From the IMG/VR virus record IMGVR_UViG_3300042691_049879, positions 1-64,000 of that record: a DNA stretch of 64,000 nt, one strand, 5' to 3'. Made by a program: the position numbers and the translations under genes. The DNA comes from a virus. Numbering within the stretch: position 1 is the first letter of the stretch; each line of letters starts with the position of its first letter. The notes under the pieces were generated by a model. That model was not told the origin of the DNA, did not search any database, and saw only the letters and a list, made by a program, of their open reading frames with translations. This document shows positions 1 to 8,680 of the stretch, piece by piece.

Positions 1-66
1 TTTCGGCGCGACCCGTTAAACCTCTCGCTGTTCAGGCGAGCGCTCTTGCGTTTAAGCTAACTAGAC
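1..66 (-). tRNA. tRNA-Phe-like (GAA), copy 1, cut by window edge
   Basis: The first 70 bases are identical to positions 88-157, which hold the complete downstream copy. The 5' acceptor strand, D arm, anticodon arm and part of the T arm are present. The 3' acceptor strand and CCA lie outside the window. The two copies repeat with an 87-base period. Confidence 0.75.
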
Positions 67-77
67 ATGTAGTTGTT

Positions 78-153
78 TGGTGTCTAGTTTCGGCGCGACC
101 CGTTAAACCTCTCGCTGTTCAGGCGAGCGCTCTTGCGTTTAAGCTAACTAGAC
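78..153 (-). tRNA. tRNA-Phe-like (GAA), copy 2
   Basis: The minus strand folds with a perfect 7-bp acceptor stem (GTCTAGT/ACTAGAC), discriminator A and encoded CCA. The D stem is GCTT/GAGC. The anticodon arm is CTCGC-CTGAACA-GCGAG with anticodon GAA. The T arm is abnormal: no TTCRANY loop, and the best stem is CGG/CCG with two bulged A residues around a GTCGCG loop. Base 37 is C instead of the usual purine. A monomeric PheRS is encoded at 6101-7129, so this may be its cognate substrate. Confidence 0.75.
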
Positions 154-162
154 ATGTTATGT

Positions 163-172
163 TAAAGAACTT
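163..172 (-). promoter_or_regulatory. boxA-like antitermination element
   Basis: The minus strand reads AAGTTCTTTAAC just upstream of the tRNA-Phe pair. It closely resembles rrn boxA (GCTCTTTAACA in E. coli), which binds NusB/S10. The same element recurs near other tRNA units in this window. Confidence 0.5.
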
Positions 173-190
173 TTTGTTACTTGAACACTA

Positions 191-221
191 CAAATGTAAA
201 AAGCTTTTTTTAAAAAACAAA
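191..221 (-). promoter_or_regulatory. Bacteroidetes-type promoter for tRNA-Phe pair
   Basis: The minus strand carries TTTG (218-221), exactly 19 nt, then TACATTTG (191-198). This matches the Bacteroidetes -33/-7 consensus TTTG-N19-TAnnTTTG. It sits about 40 nt upstream of the complete tRNA-Phe gene. Confidence 0.75.
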
Positions 222-228
222 GAAAAAA

Positions 229-555
229 ATGAAAATTTTTAAAAAAAATTATACTATTTATTTAAAAGTCCCTGATAATATGGAATTTGCAGAAGAAAAA
301 ATAAGAAGCATAGTAAGAGAAGTTTTGTCTAAAATAGATGAAAGTGATTTAATAGCCAAAAAAGGAAGCAAAAGTTGGTCTGAACACAAAAAAGATTTTA
401 AGGAAAAAGTTGGCGAGTTAATAGATAAGATAGAAGACGATAAATATGAAGACGCTCACAATCTTATAGATGATACTATCGAAATATTAAAGACTTGGAA
501 AAAAAGAATAAAGTCTGGCCTTGATTCTAAAGATAATGTTTTAGACGAAAATTAA
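229..555 (+). CDS. small orphan protein, 108 aa
   Basis: Not recognised. The product is short, charged and lysine-rich. A predicted helix near residues 20-40 contains IRSIVREVLSKIDE, which resembles the IIRxIIKE helices of the suspected head-packaged proteins elsewhere in the window. The second half is helical and acidic/basic (KVGELIDKIEDDKYED). There is no membrane segment. Its 3' end overlaps by 4 bases the end of the convergent 552-1454 gene. The start has an A-rich upstream region and no clear Shine-Dalgarno, as is usual in this genome. Confidence 0.6.
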   Translation: MKIFKKNYTIYLKVPDNMEFAEEKIRSIVREVLSKIDESDLIAKKGSKSWSEHKKDFKEKVGELIDKIEDDKYEDAHNLIDDTIEILKTWKKRIKSGLDSKDNVLDEN

Positions 556-1454
556 AATAAATAATAATTTTGTTTTAAAATAGACAAATGAGGATGCTTC
601 CTTATTATGTTAATCCAATTAAGTTCTGAAAATTTTTCCCATGGACATATATCTTCATAATTGTCCAAATCTTCTTTTATTAAATTTTCCCATCCTAAAG
701 CTGATATTTTATCTTTGTTTTTTTCTATTAAATAAGAAAGCTCAGGAAACATTAAAACTAATTTTGTTAATAGGTAGCAATCATTAGTGTCAAACGCTCT
801 TAAATCGCAGTATTCTAGCAAATCTGGTTGTTTTTCTAATATTTCCATCCAGTCAGTATTTTTTAATTGTTTCAAATTTAATTTATCAACATAATCTATC
901 CCAGTTTCTATCAAAAGTTTTCTTGTTAAAAAGTGGTCAAGTTCATTTAAATTTATTCTTTCCATTATTTTTTCTGAACGTTTAAATTTCCCAACAAGAA
1001 TAATCATATCTTTTTTGCTATAGTTATACTTTGAAATGTCTATTAAATCAATTAAGTCTGGATTACATTCAAGCAATTTAATAGATTCATTTGGACTTAA
1101 AGAGTCAAAATCATCAACCATTTGTTTTATTAATTCTGGGTACTGTAAAAATAAAGGGAATAATTCTGATATTGTTAATCCTAGTTTATTTAAATCTATT
1201 TTCTCTAATAAATCTATATCTCTAGCCAATATTCTTACGGCTTTATTTTTTTCTATTATTTCCCAATTAATATTATCATGTAATTCTTTATTTTTTATTA
1301 AGTCTTTATCTTGTAATGAATTTGGATTAATTTTGTTACTAAAATAATCTACCAATTCATTAGGCATTTTATTTTTGTCTTTATTTTTAATTATATTGAT
1401 AGCCAAAGAATGAGAAAAGGCATTTTTTATTATTTCTTTAACATTATTGTTCAT
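552..1454 (-). CDS. alpha-solenoid-like repeat protein, 300 aa
   Basis: The protein consists of about seven degenerate helical repeats of 35-40 residues. Each repeat tends to end with an acidic-leucine unit such as IDLNKL, IDISKY or LNLKQL, followed by a helix of the type WMEILEKQPDLLEYC. Repeats of the W..IL.KQP.L type are known in Bacteroidetes and some of their phages as leucine-rich solenoids, often of unknown role. A protein-binding function is inferred. There are no catalytic motifs. It is convergent with the preceding gene and divergent from 1508-1942. Confidence 0.6.
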   Translation of the reverse strand: MNNNVKEIIKNAFSHSLAINIIKNKDKNKMPNELVDYFSNKINPNSLQDKDLIKNKELHDNINWEIIEKNKAVRILARDIDLLEKIDLNKLGLTISELFPLFLQYPELIKQMVDDFDSLSPNESIKLLECNPDLIDLIDISKYNYSKKDMIILVGKFKRSEKIMERINLNELDHFLTRKLLIETGIDYVDKLNLKQLKNTDWMEILEKQPDLLEYCDLRAFDTNDCYLLTKLVLMFPELSYLIEKNKDKISALGWENLIKEDLDNYEDICPWEKFSELNWINIIRKHPHLSILKQNYYLF

Positions 1455-1507
1455 ACTTAAATTTATTAGAAAAATAAAAAAAGTGAATATTATTATTATT
1501 TATAAAT

Positions 1508-1942
1508 ATGGACAATAAAGTAATTGAATATGACAAAAAGGGTAGAGTTGTATTTTTTAATATAATAGAGCCAAATATTTCCTATAAATTTTTATATGGT
1601 AAATTAAATAGGATTTGTATAATAGAATCAAACATTAATTGTTCTAATCATAAATCTATTATTTATCAAATAGGTTGTGATGGTGCATATAAAGAAATTA
1701 AAAATATTGAGATTGGAGAGATTTATGATAGTGAAACAGTATACGATGAGTCTGGAAAAGAGGTTTTAGTAAAAAGGTTCAACAAAATAAAAAATACAAA
1801 ATATCTCAAAAAGAATTTAATTGATAGTAATGGTGAAGTTTTGATTTGGGCTGAAAAATATAATGAAGAATTTAATTTTAATTTTAAGGTAAAAAAAAAT
1901 CTTTTGAAGACTTGGATAAATAAAAAAAATATTATATCTTAG
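1508..1942 (+). CDS. orphan protein, 144 aa, paralogue-like to 15005-15442
   Basis: No family recognised. It opens with IEYDKKGRVVFF, and its C-terminus has the pattern KNLLKTWINKKNII. The 145-aa protein at 15005-15442 has a similar arrangement (FEYNKEGYLERYF near the start, NLINNWKNLI at the end), so the two may be distant paralogues. It is predicted mainly beta. The gene ends in TAG, showing that TAG still acts as a stop here. It forms a + strand cluster with the next two genes, 15 and 5 bases apart. Confidence 0.55.
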   Translation: MDNKVIEYDKKGRVVFFNIIEPNISYKFLYGKLNRICIIESNINCSNHKSIIYQIGCDGAYKEIKNIEIGEIYDSETVYDESGKEVLVKRFNKIKNTKYLKKNLIDSNGEVLIWAEKYNEEFNFNFKVKKNLLKTWINKKNIIS

Positions 1943-1956
1943 CCTAAAAATAAAAA

Positions 1957-2418
1957 ATGTCTGTTATAACTGAAGAAGAATACAAATGTGTTAACTCAAA
2001 AAAAACTTTGCTTACACATTATATTAAAATTAACGACAAAACATCTTTTGTTGTCAAAGAAAATAATTCAGACAGTATTTTTGTTGAATCGAAATCTTCT
2101 ATAAATGATTTTTTCGAAAAATGCTTAAATTTAAAAAGAGATTTTGATTGTCAAGTAAGTCATAATAAAGATAAATATTATCATTTATTTTTGCCAACTC
2201 TTATAGATGAATACTATTTAGACTCTATGAGTTGTAGCTCAATTACGTTGATAAACATAAAGTTTTTTAATTTTACTAATTATCCAAAAGAAAAATTTAT
2301 AGATAACTATTTTAATATGATTGAATTGATAAATGGTAAAGATTTTTTTAAAAATATAAGTCTTTTCTTAGTTGAAAATAACAATCAAGATTCAATATGT
2401 AATTTTGTAAGAGCTTAA
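1957..2418 (+). CDS. orphan protein, 153 aa
   Basis: Not recognised. Mixed alpha/beta composition with several scattered cysteines (around residues 11, 56, 65 and 92), but no paired CxxC motif. It starts 15 bases after the preceding stop and ends 5 bases before the next gene, so it is probably co-transcribed with 1508-1942 and 2423-2662. Confidence 0.55.
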   Translation: MSVITEEEYKCVNSKKTLLTHYIKINDKTSFVVKENNSDSIFVESKSSINDFFEKCLNLKRDFDCQVSHNKDKYYHLFLPTLIDEYYLDSMSCSSITLINIKFFNFTNYPKEKFIDNYFNMIELINGKDFFKNISLFLVENNNQDSICNFVRA

Positions 2419-2422
2419 TATT

Positions 2423-2662
2423 ATGAAAAATATAAACGAAATAGAAATTGATGACTTAATTAAGTCTGTATACAAAAAAATAGCAGATTGGCACAATGAC
2501 GATTCTACATCTTCTGGATTAAAATTTGTTGTTTTAGATATAATTCAAGATTGCACAAATAACACATTAAAACAAATAGGTCTATCAGAGTTTGTGACAG
2601 ACCTTAAATTGGATGAGGACGCAAAAAAAGAAGCTCTAAAAAGTAAAGGTGATAATATTTAA
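2423..2662 (+). CDS. small acidic orphan protein, 79 aa
   Basis: Not recognised. It begins INEIEIDDLIKSVYKKIADWH and is mostly helical and acidic. It is the last gene of a three-gene + strand run and overlaps by 4 bases the end of the convergent spanin-like gene. Confidence 0.55.
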   Translation: MKNINEIEIDDLIKSVYKKIADWHNDDSTSSGLKFVVLDIIQDCTNNTLKQIGLSEFVTDLKLDEDAKKEALKSKGDNI

Positions 2663-3441
2663 AATCTAAATAAAGATTTTGAAATTCCAAATCCCACAAA
2701 AGGACCTAAACCAAAACTACCTTTTCCGTAATAAATTCCATATCCAGCAGAGAAGGATAAATCTATCCCTAGCTTTGATTTATTTAAAATAGCACCTTCC
2801 AGCTTACCTACTGTTACATTTTTATTTTTAGGTGTAACAAATATTTCATCGTAACCTGTTTTTTTGTTTTTTGCTACTCCAACAACAAAATCGAGTTTTA
2901 TTTGGTCTAATGTAATTTGAGTATATCTTGGTGTAACTTGTAACTTCTCGTTTTTAAATAAAGCTCTAAACACACTATTACCTTCTAGTATTCTAGTTGA
3001 ATCTTCATTAGAATAAAACCAAGAAAGTCTATATTCATCTTTATCTAAACCTATTGTATCAACAACATTATTTGTTATGAAAATGTTAGTATCCTTATAA
3101 ATTATTTCAGTTTTAGAAATAATAGAAGGTTTTCTGTTTTTTAAAGCTTTTACTTCTTGATATAAATCTTCACTATAACCTCTTAAATCTTTAATGTCAC
3201 CCTTAAATGCAACTATTGAAGATTGTAATAGACCGTTTTTATTTTTTTCTACAACAATCTCTTTTTTCATTGCCTCTTGATTTTGTTCATATTCTTTTTT
3301 GTCATTCATTCTAGCCTGACAAGATGACCAATTTGTTAAAACTAAAATAACAATTACTCCAATTAAAATAAAATTGGTAAATCTGCCTTTATTTAGATAG
3401 TTTTCTATAGTTAATTTAATATCTTTTTTTTCTTCTGCCAT
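2659..3441 (-). CDS. membrane-anchored coiled-coil protein with OM-like C-terminus; possible single-chain spanin
   Basis: The N-terminal 20 residues are charged. One strong membrane segment follows (ILIGVIVILVLTNWSSC, about 25-41), then a long coiled coil (about 45-105), then a beta-rich region. The C-terminus alternates glycine and aromatic residues (SAGYGIYYGKG, GPFVGFGISK) and ends in phenylalanine, like outer-membrane beta strands. I infer a protein spanning from inner to outer membrane through the periplasm, the layout expected of a spanin-type lysis protein. A fibre or adhesion role is an alternative. There is no lipobox at the N-terminus. Confidence 0.5.
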   Translation of the reverse strand: MAEEKKDIKLTIENYLNKGRFTNFILIGVIVILVLTNWSSCQARMNDKKEYEQNQEAMKKEIVVEKNKNGLLQSSIVAFKGDIKDLRGYSEDLYQEVKALKNRKPSIISKTEIIYKDTNIFITNNVVDTIGLDKDEYRLSWFYSNEDSTRILEGNSVFRALFKNEKLQVTPRYTQITLDQIKLDFVVGVAKNKKTGYDEIFVTPKNKNVTVGKLEGAILNKSKLGIDLSFSAGYGIYYGKGSFGLGPFVGFGISKSLFRF

Positions 3442-3447
3442 AAATTA

Positions 3448-5991
3448 TTATTTATTATTAGAAAGCTTAGATTCTAATAGATTTTGTATGTATTTTCTAA
3501 TTTTTTGTTCTTGAATGTTCTTATCTTCTATACTATTTGTAATTGTATTTAATCCTTTTAAATAATCACTTGTTTGTTGATTAAACACAATTCTTCCAGT
3601 TCTTGGGTCTTTTTTATTTACGAATTGTATTTTTTTACTTATTTCATTTTCTTTAAGATTTTTAATTATAAAATCTTTTAATACGCTTGAATTAGGTATT
3701 ATATTTGAAACATTATATAAAAATCTTAATAATTGCTCTGGACTTGCCCCATCCCTATATAGACCGTTAATTATGCTTTGTGAAAAGTCTATTAACTCTA
3801 TTACACTAAACTTTGCGAATTTAGCAGTATCTATAAGAGCAGAAAAAGCGTCAATATTTTTATCTATCTTAGAAGATGATTTTGAATTTTTTGAATAAAA
3901 GTTTAAAATATTTTTAATTGATTTTTTAAACAATTCTTTATCTTCTATTCCAAATATATATCTAGCTGTACCTTCAAAATTGTCATTAATTACAGAATTT
4001 GAAGTTTTCATATTACTAAATATTTTTTTCTTATCATCTCCTGTTCCAATTTCCCTTTCCGAAGCTAGAACTTTACTAAGTTTTAAAATGCCAGGCAAAT
4101 CAGATTTCCCTTCAGCATATAATTTATCATAATAATCTAAATAATCATCTTGTACGTTTTTTAATTCTGCTTTTCGTTCTTGAGCACTGGAATTATTAAG
4201 AAAAAGTTCTATATATTTAATTTCAGCATCTTTTCCTCCTCCTAGTATTTTTACTATTTTTTCTTTATTTCTTTTTAATAAATCTCTTATTGATTTATAA
4301 TCTAGAATCCATTGTCCAGGTTCAACTGGTACATTTTTTGTTTCGTAAGCAACTCTTGAATCAATATAATTGTTCATTCTAACATTATCGCCTTCAAAAT
4401 CTATTACATTCCCATCTACATCAAGTACATTTCCTCTTAAGGTTATTTTTCTTCCATTAGAATCTAACAGATTGCCATCATTATCCCTTTTTTTCTCTCT
4501 AACACTTGCTTGTACACCGTCTTTTGTTTTTAAATAATTTTTATGCTTAGACATCCTTGGGGTAGATAATGACGCTAAAAAAGCCCTTAAACCGTTTTCT
4601 AAATTTCCATTTCCAAAGTTTTTTAATATAGCTTCAAAATCTTTTTCAGATTCAATCATTTCATTTACTATAGGAAATGTCTTTTTGGCACTTTGAGATT
4701 TTTCTGCAAAATTTCTTATAATCTCTTTTATATCTGCTTTTTTTGTTCTTTCTAAAAATCTATCATAATCAATAAATGGCTTTATTAAATTTTGGAATTT
4801 TTCATAATCCATTGAACCCAAAATACTTTCAATGTTTTTCAAAACAACTTCTTGTCCGTATTGATTTATAAAATTTTCAAAATTTATTTCTGATAATATT
4901 TTTAAACTTTCTTGTTTTTCAGTTCTTAAATAAGTAGGTAAATTTTCTATGAATTTTTTAGGGTCTTTTTCATATAACTCTCTTGCCTTTATTTTTAATA
5001 AAGCATATTCTTCTTCAGTTAAATGTTTTTGTAAAAATGGCTCATAAAACTCAACAAATTCTGGTTTATTTCTTAAAAGCTCATAAAATAATTCTTGATT
5101 TTCTTTTTTAATTAATTCACCAAAAGCTCTTGGCTTAGGATTGTTAGGGTCACTTTTATATATTTTTTTACCTTCAGGATTATTAATCAGAAAATCAACA
5201 AAAGCTTTTAAAAAATCTTTTTTTGTCCAATCGATATAATCATGAGTTTGTGCTCCTATTACAACATTCCCAAAAGAAGCGGCATCACCAATAAATTCTC
5301 CAGTGTTAATATTTCCTGCAAAAGATATTATTCCCGTATAATGACCATTTTTTGCCTTTGCCAACAAAGTATATGTATTTACTGTACTGCTGCCTATACC
5401 TTGTGCTCCACTACCACCTCTAGCACCCTTTTGACAGCCAATACCAAATTCTCCAGCTTTTGTATCGCTCATACTAGTCAAAGGTCCACATTGAGCAACG
5501 CCAAAAAATTCTCCCTTTAATGGTGTAATCCAAAAGCTATTTTTAGGGCCTCTTCCAACTATCCTTAAAAGACCTTCATCTATCCATGATTTCAATTCTT
5601 CTTCTCCGCTCAATTCTTCATCTTCTTCATCCTTTTTTTTAGATTCTGTTTCTATATATTCTAAAGCTTCTTTTGGAGGTAAACTTTTTATTTTATTTAT
5701 TATTTCTTTGTCATCATTTTTCGACTTTACAAATTCAAGTATTTTTTGAAAAGAATTTTCATTTCTTGTTTTGTGAGGCTCGGCCCATGGCAAATCACCC
5801 ATTTTTTTTGCAGTTTTTGCAATCCATTCGGCCAAAGGATGATTTGAAATGTCTTTATCTGGATATGCTTGCTGCAACATTCTGCCAACAAGTATTAATA
5901 AATCTTCACTATATTTGTTAGAAAGATTTTCCATCCAATTTTCGTTCAGGATGTTATATTTATAAAGTGCTTCTTTTAGATTAAATTTCAT
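3448..5991 (-). CDS. large virion-associated protein (inferred), 847 aa
   Basis: No enzyme family is confidently recognised. The N-terminus (LKEALYKYNILNENW) and C-terminus (KIRKYIQNLLESKL) both resemble the leader motifs of suspected head-packaged proteins. Residues 160-270 form a glycine/serine-rich globular region (GIGCQKGARGGSGAQG, TYTLLAKAKNGHYTG) of the sort found in large structural proteins of marine T4-like phages. Residues 300-500 and 640-840 are helical. An ATATTTAT-like motif lies just upstream of the start, fitting late expression. Confidence 0.5.
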   Translation of the reverse strand: MKFNLKEALYKYNILNENWMENLSNKYSEDLLILVGRMLQQAYPDKDISNHPLAEWIAKTAKKMGDLPWAEPHKTRNENSFQKILEFVKSKNDDKEIINKIKSLPPKEALEYIETESKKKDEEDEELSGEEELKSWIDEGLLRIVGRGPKNSFWITPLKGEFFGVAQCGPLTSMSDTKAGEFGIGCQKGARGGSGAQGIGSSTVNTYTLLAKAKNGHYTGIISFAGNINTGEFIGDAASFGNVVIGAQTHDYIDWTKKDFLKAFVDFLINNPEGKKIYKSDPNNPKPRAFGELIKKENQELFYELLRNKPEFVEFYEPFLQKHLTEEEYALLKIKARELYEKDPKKFIENLPTYLRTEKQESLKILSEINFENFINQYGQEVVLKNIESILGSMDYEKFQNLIKPFIDYDRFLERTKKADIKEIIRNFAEKSQSAKKTFPIVNEMIESEKDFEAILKNFGNGNLENGLRAFLASLSTPRMSKHKNYLKTKDGVQASVREKKRDNDGNLLDSNGRKITLRGNVLDVDGNVIDFEGDNVRMNNYIDSRVAYETKNVPVEPGQWILDYKSIRDLLKRNKEKIVKILGGGKDAEIKYIELFLNNSSAQERKAELKNVQDDYLDYYDKLYAEGKSDLPGILKLSKVLASEREIGTGDDKKKIFSNMKTSNSVINDNFEGTARYIFGIEDKELFKKSIKNILNFYSKNSKSSSKIDKNIDAFSALIDTAKFAKFSVIELIDFSQSIINGLYRDGASPEQLLRFLYNVSNIIPNSSVLKDFIIKNLKENEISKKIQFVNKKDPRTGRIVFNQQTSDYLKGLNTITNSIEDKNIQEQKIRKYIQNLLESKLSNNK

Positions 5992-6045
5992 AATAATGAC
6001 TAAATATTATTTTATATATAATAAATAGTATTTTTTTTTAAAAAT

Positions 6046-6079
6046 AAAGCCCCTATCAATTAAGATAGAGGCTTTTTTA
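6046..6079. terminator. bidirectional terminator
   Basis: The hairpin GCCcCTATC-aattaa-GATAGaGGC is flanked by A and T runs. It separates the pheS gene from the 847-aa gene downstream on the minus strand. Confidence 0.7.
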
Positions 6080-6100
6080 AGTAGTAATAGTATATATAAA

Positions 6101-7129
6101 TTATCTTATTTCTAATGACATTATATTTTGTAAGTCTTCTCTAATTTTATTTTGAATTGAATCAACTTCTTCATTAGTCAAACTTCTATCATTAGACCTA
6201 TAAACAATTCTGTAACAATGTGAAGTTCTATTTGTTTTAGGATGAGTAAATTCATCTATTTTCAATATTTCTTCAATAATATCTCCACCTTGTTCTCTAA
6301 CTATCTCACAAAAATTGTTATAGTTATAGTCTTCATTTAGCCAAAAAGCGATATCTTTATGACAAGAAGGGTATTTTGAATATTCTTTAAATTCTATGAT
6401 TTCTCCAGAACTAAATTGTTTTATGAATCTTTCGTCATTGGTCCAGAAGTATCTAATGTCTGGGATTTTGAATAAAATCATAGCAAGTCTTTCTAGTCCA
6501 AGACCAAAAGCCCAAGCCTCTCTGTCTTGTATGCCGCAATTATTTAAAATCTCTTGTCTTACCATTCCGCCTCCAAGAATCTCAAGCCACTTTCCATTGA
6601 ATTTTACTTCAACCTCTAATGAAGGATTTGTAAATGGAAAATAATCTTCATTAATTCTGTATTCACAACCTGGAAATAGATGATTCACTAAACCGTCTAA
6701 AACTTTAAGAAATTCTTTTTGAGCATCTTCTCCATTTTCAAAAACGTGTACTCCTTCCATTTGATGGAACACTGGATAGTGGCAACTGTCTATCTCATCT
6801 TTTCTATAAACATCCCCTGTAACCAAGAAGCTTTTATATCCATTATTCAATAATTCGTTTTGATGTGCAGAAGTGTGAGTTCTTAAAACATTATTTTCAT
6901 CAAAATAATACGTATCAGAAGCGGCTCTGGCTGGGTGGTCGCTCGGAATTAATAATTTATCAAAGTTTTCCGAAACATTAACTTTTGGTTCTAAATTATC
7001 GAATTTAGAGAAAGATTCACCAAAATAATCATAAATTTTTCTTTTAATAATTTCAATTGGATGATTTTTTAGATTGTGCAAATTCCTTCCAATCTTTTCT
7101 TGAATTGATGGAGTTATATTACTTTTCAT
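6101..7129 (-). CDS. pheS: phenylalanyl-tRNA synthetase, single-chain mitochondrial-like type
   Basis: Charges tRNA-Phe with phenylalanine using ATP. Class II core motifs are clear: SDHPARAASDTYY (63-75), RTHTSAHQ (83-90), GDVYRKDEIDSCHYPVFHQ (105-123), YFPFTNPSLEVEV (163-175), EILGGGMVRQEIL (183-195) and the motif 3 segment FGLGLERLAM (208-217). Residues 250-342 match a ferredoxin-fold anticodon-binding domain, which bacteria carry on the beta subunit but mitochondrial FARS2-type enzymes carry on this chain. At 342 aa there is no N-terminal coiled coil, and no pheT is in the window. It therefore looks like a self-sufficient monomeric PheRS. Two tandem tRNA-Phe genes lie 6 kb away. Confidence 0.9.
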   Translation of the reverse strand: MKSNITPSIQEKIGRNLHNLKNHPIEIIKRKIYDYFGESFSKFDNLEPKVNVSENFDKLLIPSDHPARAASDTYYFDENNVLRTHTSAHQNELLNNGYKSFLVTGDVYRKDEIDSCHYPVFHQMEGVHVFENGEDAQKEFLKVLDGLVNHLFPGCEYRINEDYFPFTNPSLEVEVKFNGKWLEILGGGMVRQEILNNCGIQDREAWAFGLGLERLAMILFKIPDIRYFWTNDERFIKQFSSGEIIEFKEYSKYPSCHKDIAFWLNEDYNYNNFCEIVREQGGDIIEEILKIDEFTHPKTNRTSHCYRIVYRSNDRSLTNEEVDSIQNKIREDLQNIMSLEIR

Positions 7130-7186
7130 ATTTTATAAAAATTAAAATGTCTTACAAATTTAAATAAAATATATAAAATAAAAAAA

Positions 7187-7858
7187 TTAAAATTTAAGAT
7201 TAATTAAGTAAGATATGTCTTCATCAACTTCTTTATCAAATCCACTCGCATAAATAGCAAATTCAGTTATTACTTTCATATATTCTTCTGACGGATTTGT
7301 ATTTGCCTTTCCTTTTACTTGTGTTACAGTATTTGTTTTTATGTCTATTTCTATAGTTACATGAGGCTCATTTTTCATGTCTCTCATAGAAACTATTAAT
7401 GATTTACCTCTAATTATCTTATCTGTATAGCTTCCAACACAGTTTTTCATTATGTCACCTTCCATTTGTAATTCTTTGTAGTTAAGTAACATAAAAAAAT
7501 ATTTTCCATTTTTACTTTTGTAGATTATACGCTCTTCATCTTTGTCATCCTCAAAAATTCTATATTTCCCAGTGCTTTTTAGATTGTCATGCCATTTTTT
7601 TGATAACTGTAAAGCGTCTTCAAAATTTAGTCTAAAAATATCTGGTTTATCTTTCTTGGCCCAATCAATTATGAATTGAAAGTCAGACGCTCTAAGTAAA
7701 AATTCCTTATTTTTTGAAATTTCCCTTCCTATCCAAACATCATATTTATTTGTACCTGCAAGTCTACCTATTTCTGTAACAGCTTTTGTGGACTCATAAT
7801 CAAGCCCCATAGTATCCATTATCTGCTTCTCTCTTTTAGAAATTTTATTTTTAGACAT
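7187..7858 (-). CDS. PcfJ-like domain protein, 223 aa
   Basis: The C-terminal half carries the PcfJ-like signature: MKNCVGSYTDKI, then a basic residue and SMR, HVTIEID, and a QVKGKANTNPS-type turn. PcfJ domains occur on conjugative elements and phages; their biochemistry is not settled. The N-terminal 110 residues are helical and unrecognised. The start overlaps the stop of 7851-8132 by 8 bases, suggesting translational coupling. A second, much larger PcfJ-like protein lies at 19818-21833. Confidence 0.65.
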   Translation of the reverse strand: MSKNKISKREKQIMDTMGLDYESTKAVTEIGRLAGTNKYDVWIGREISKNKEFLLRASDFQFIIDWAKKDKPDIFRLNFEDALQLSKKWHDNLKSTGKYRIFEDDKDEERIIYKSKNGKYFFMLLNYKELQMEGDIMKNCVGSYTDKIIRGKSLIVSMRDMKNEPHVTIEIDIKTNTVTQVKGKANTNPSEEYMKVITEFAIYASGFDKEVDEDISYLINLKF

Positions 7859-8132
7859 TATCTCCTACAGTTATAGTTAAAATATACTCTTTATCTTCTA
7901 TTGGATTTTCTTTTTTTTCCAACAAATAATTTCCAATATAAATTTTTGAATCTTTAAAAAGAATCCCTCTTATTTTATGTGTCTTTTTAAAATTAAAAGA
8001 ATTGTTTAAGTCATCAATATTAAAATCTGTAATTGTATAACACTTCATAACAACTCTTAATTTATGTTGTATTGTTGAAGAAATTCTTTTTTCAGCTTCT
8101 CTATTTGATATTTCAAATCTTTGAGAAATCAT
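7851..8132 (-). CDS. small orphan protein, 93 aa
   Basis: Not recognised. Basic, mixed alpha/beta (residues 25-90 look like beta strands). It sits between the AT-hook-like protein and the PcfJ-like protein on the minus strand, overlapping the latter by 8 bases. The three are probably one operon. Confidence 0.55.
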   Translation of the reverse strand: MISQRFEISNREAEKRISSTIQHKLRVVMKCYTITDFNIDDLNNSFNFKKTHKIRGILFKDSKIYIGNYLLEKKENPIEDKEYILTITVGDNV

Positions 8133-8137
8133 ATTTT

Positions 8138-8680
8138 TTATTTTTTACTTTTAGAAGTTGCTTTTTTGGTTTTCTTTTTAGGTCTTCCAGCCTTTCCCTT
8201 TTTTTTAGTAGATTTATTTTTCGAACCTTTTGGTCGTCCTCCTTTGTTTTGATTAGAGTCTTCCTTTAATGAATTATCTGGCACAATAACTTCTACGACA
8301 ATCTCTTCTTCTTCTGAATTAATTTTGTCTTCAATTTTTGAAAACTCTTCTCTTAATGCTTTTGGAAATCTTTCGTCATTAATTACTTCATTTCTAAGCT
8401 TTTCATGAGCATTAGCAATATTCTCAGAAACTTCCTTAAGAAGGTCAAAGTAATTATAAACTACATAAAAATTTAAGTTGCTTGGCTTTTCTTCTTCAAG
8501 TACCTCTATCATTTTTTTACGCTCATAGAATCTTAGCATACTATTATTGCCTATTTCTTCTACGTAAACAAATTCTCCTGGATTTAAAGTTACTTGTTGA
8601 TTACCACCATTTTTTTTCAATAGAGGCAAGCTTATTTCACTTTTAATTAAAAGCTTATTAGTTGCATTAACAATTTTCAT
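8138..8680 (-). CDS. DNA-binding protein with AT-hook-like tail (inferred), 180 aa
   Basis: Residues 1-60 are beta-rich (LLKKNGGNQQVTLNPGEF). The middle is acidic and helical. The last 35 residues are strongly basic and hold two GRPK motifs (GGRPKGSKNK and AGRPKKKTKK), the core of AT-hook DNA-binding motifs. Binding to the AT-rich phage or host DNA is inferred from the motifs only. The head-like N-terminus leaves open a structural or nucleoid-associated role. Confidence 0.55.
   Translation of the reverse strand: MKIVNATNKLLIKSEISLPLLKKNGGNQQVTLNPGEFVYVEEIGNNSMLRFYERKKMIEVLEEEKPSNLNFYVVYNYFDLLKEVSENIANAHEKLRNEVINDERFPKALREEFSKIEDKINSEEEEIVVEVIVPDNSLKEDSNQNKGGRPKGSKNKSTKKKGKAGRPKKKTKKATSKSKK

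Noticed and set aside
1-157. 70-base direct repeat as phage terminal repeat or attachment site
   Set aside because: The minus strand of the repeat folds into a full tRNA with CCA, so tandem tRNA duplication explains it.
5242-5921. Two + strand frames inside the 847-aa gene
   Set aside because: Antisense shadows of a longer, better supported gene.
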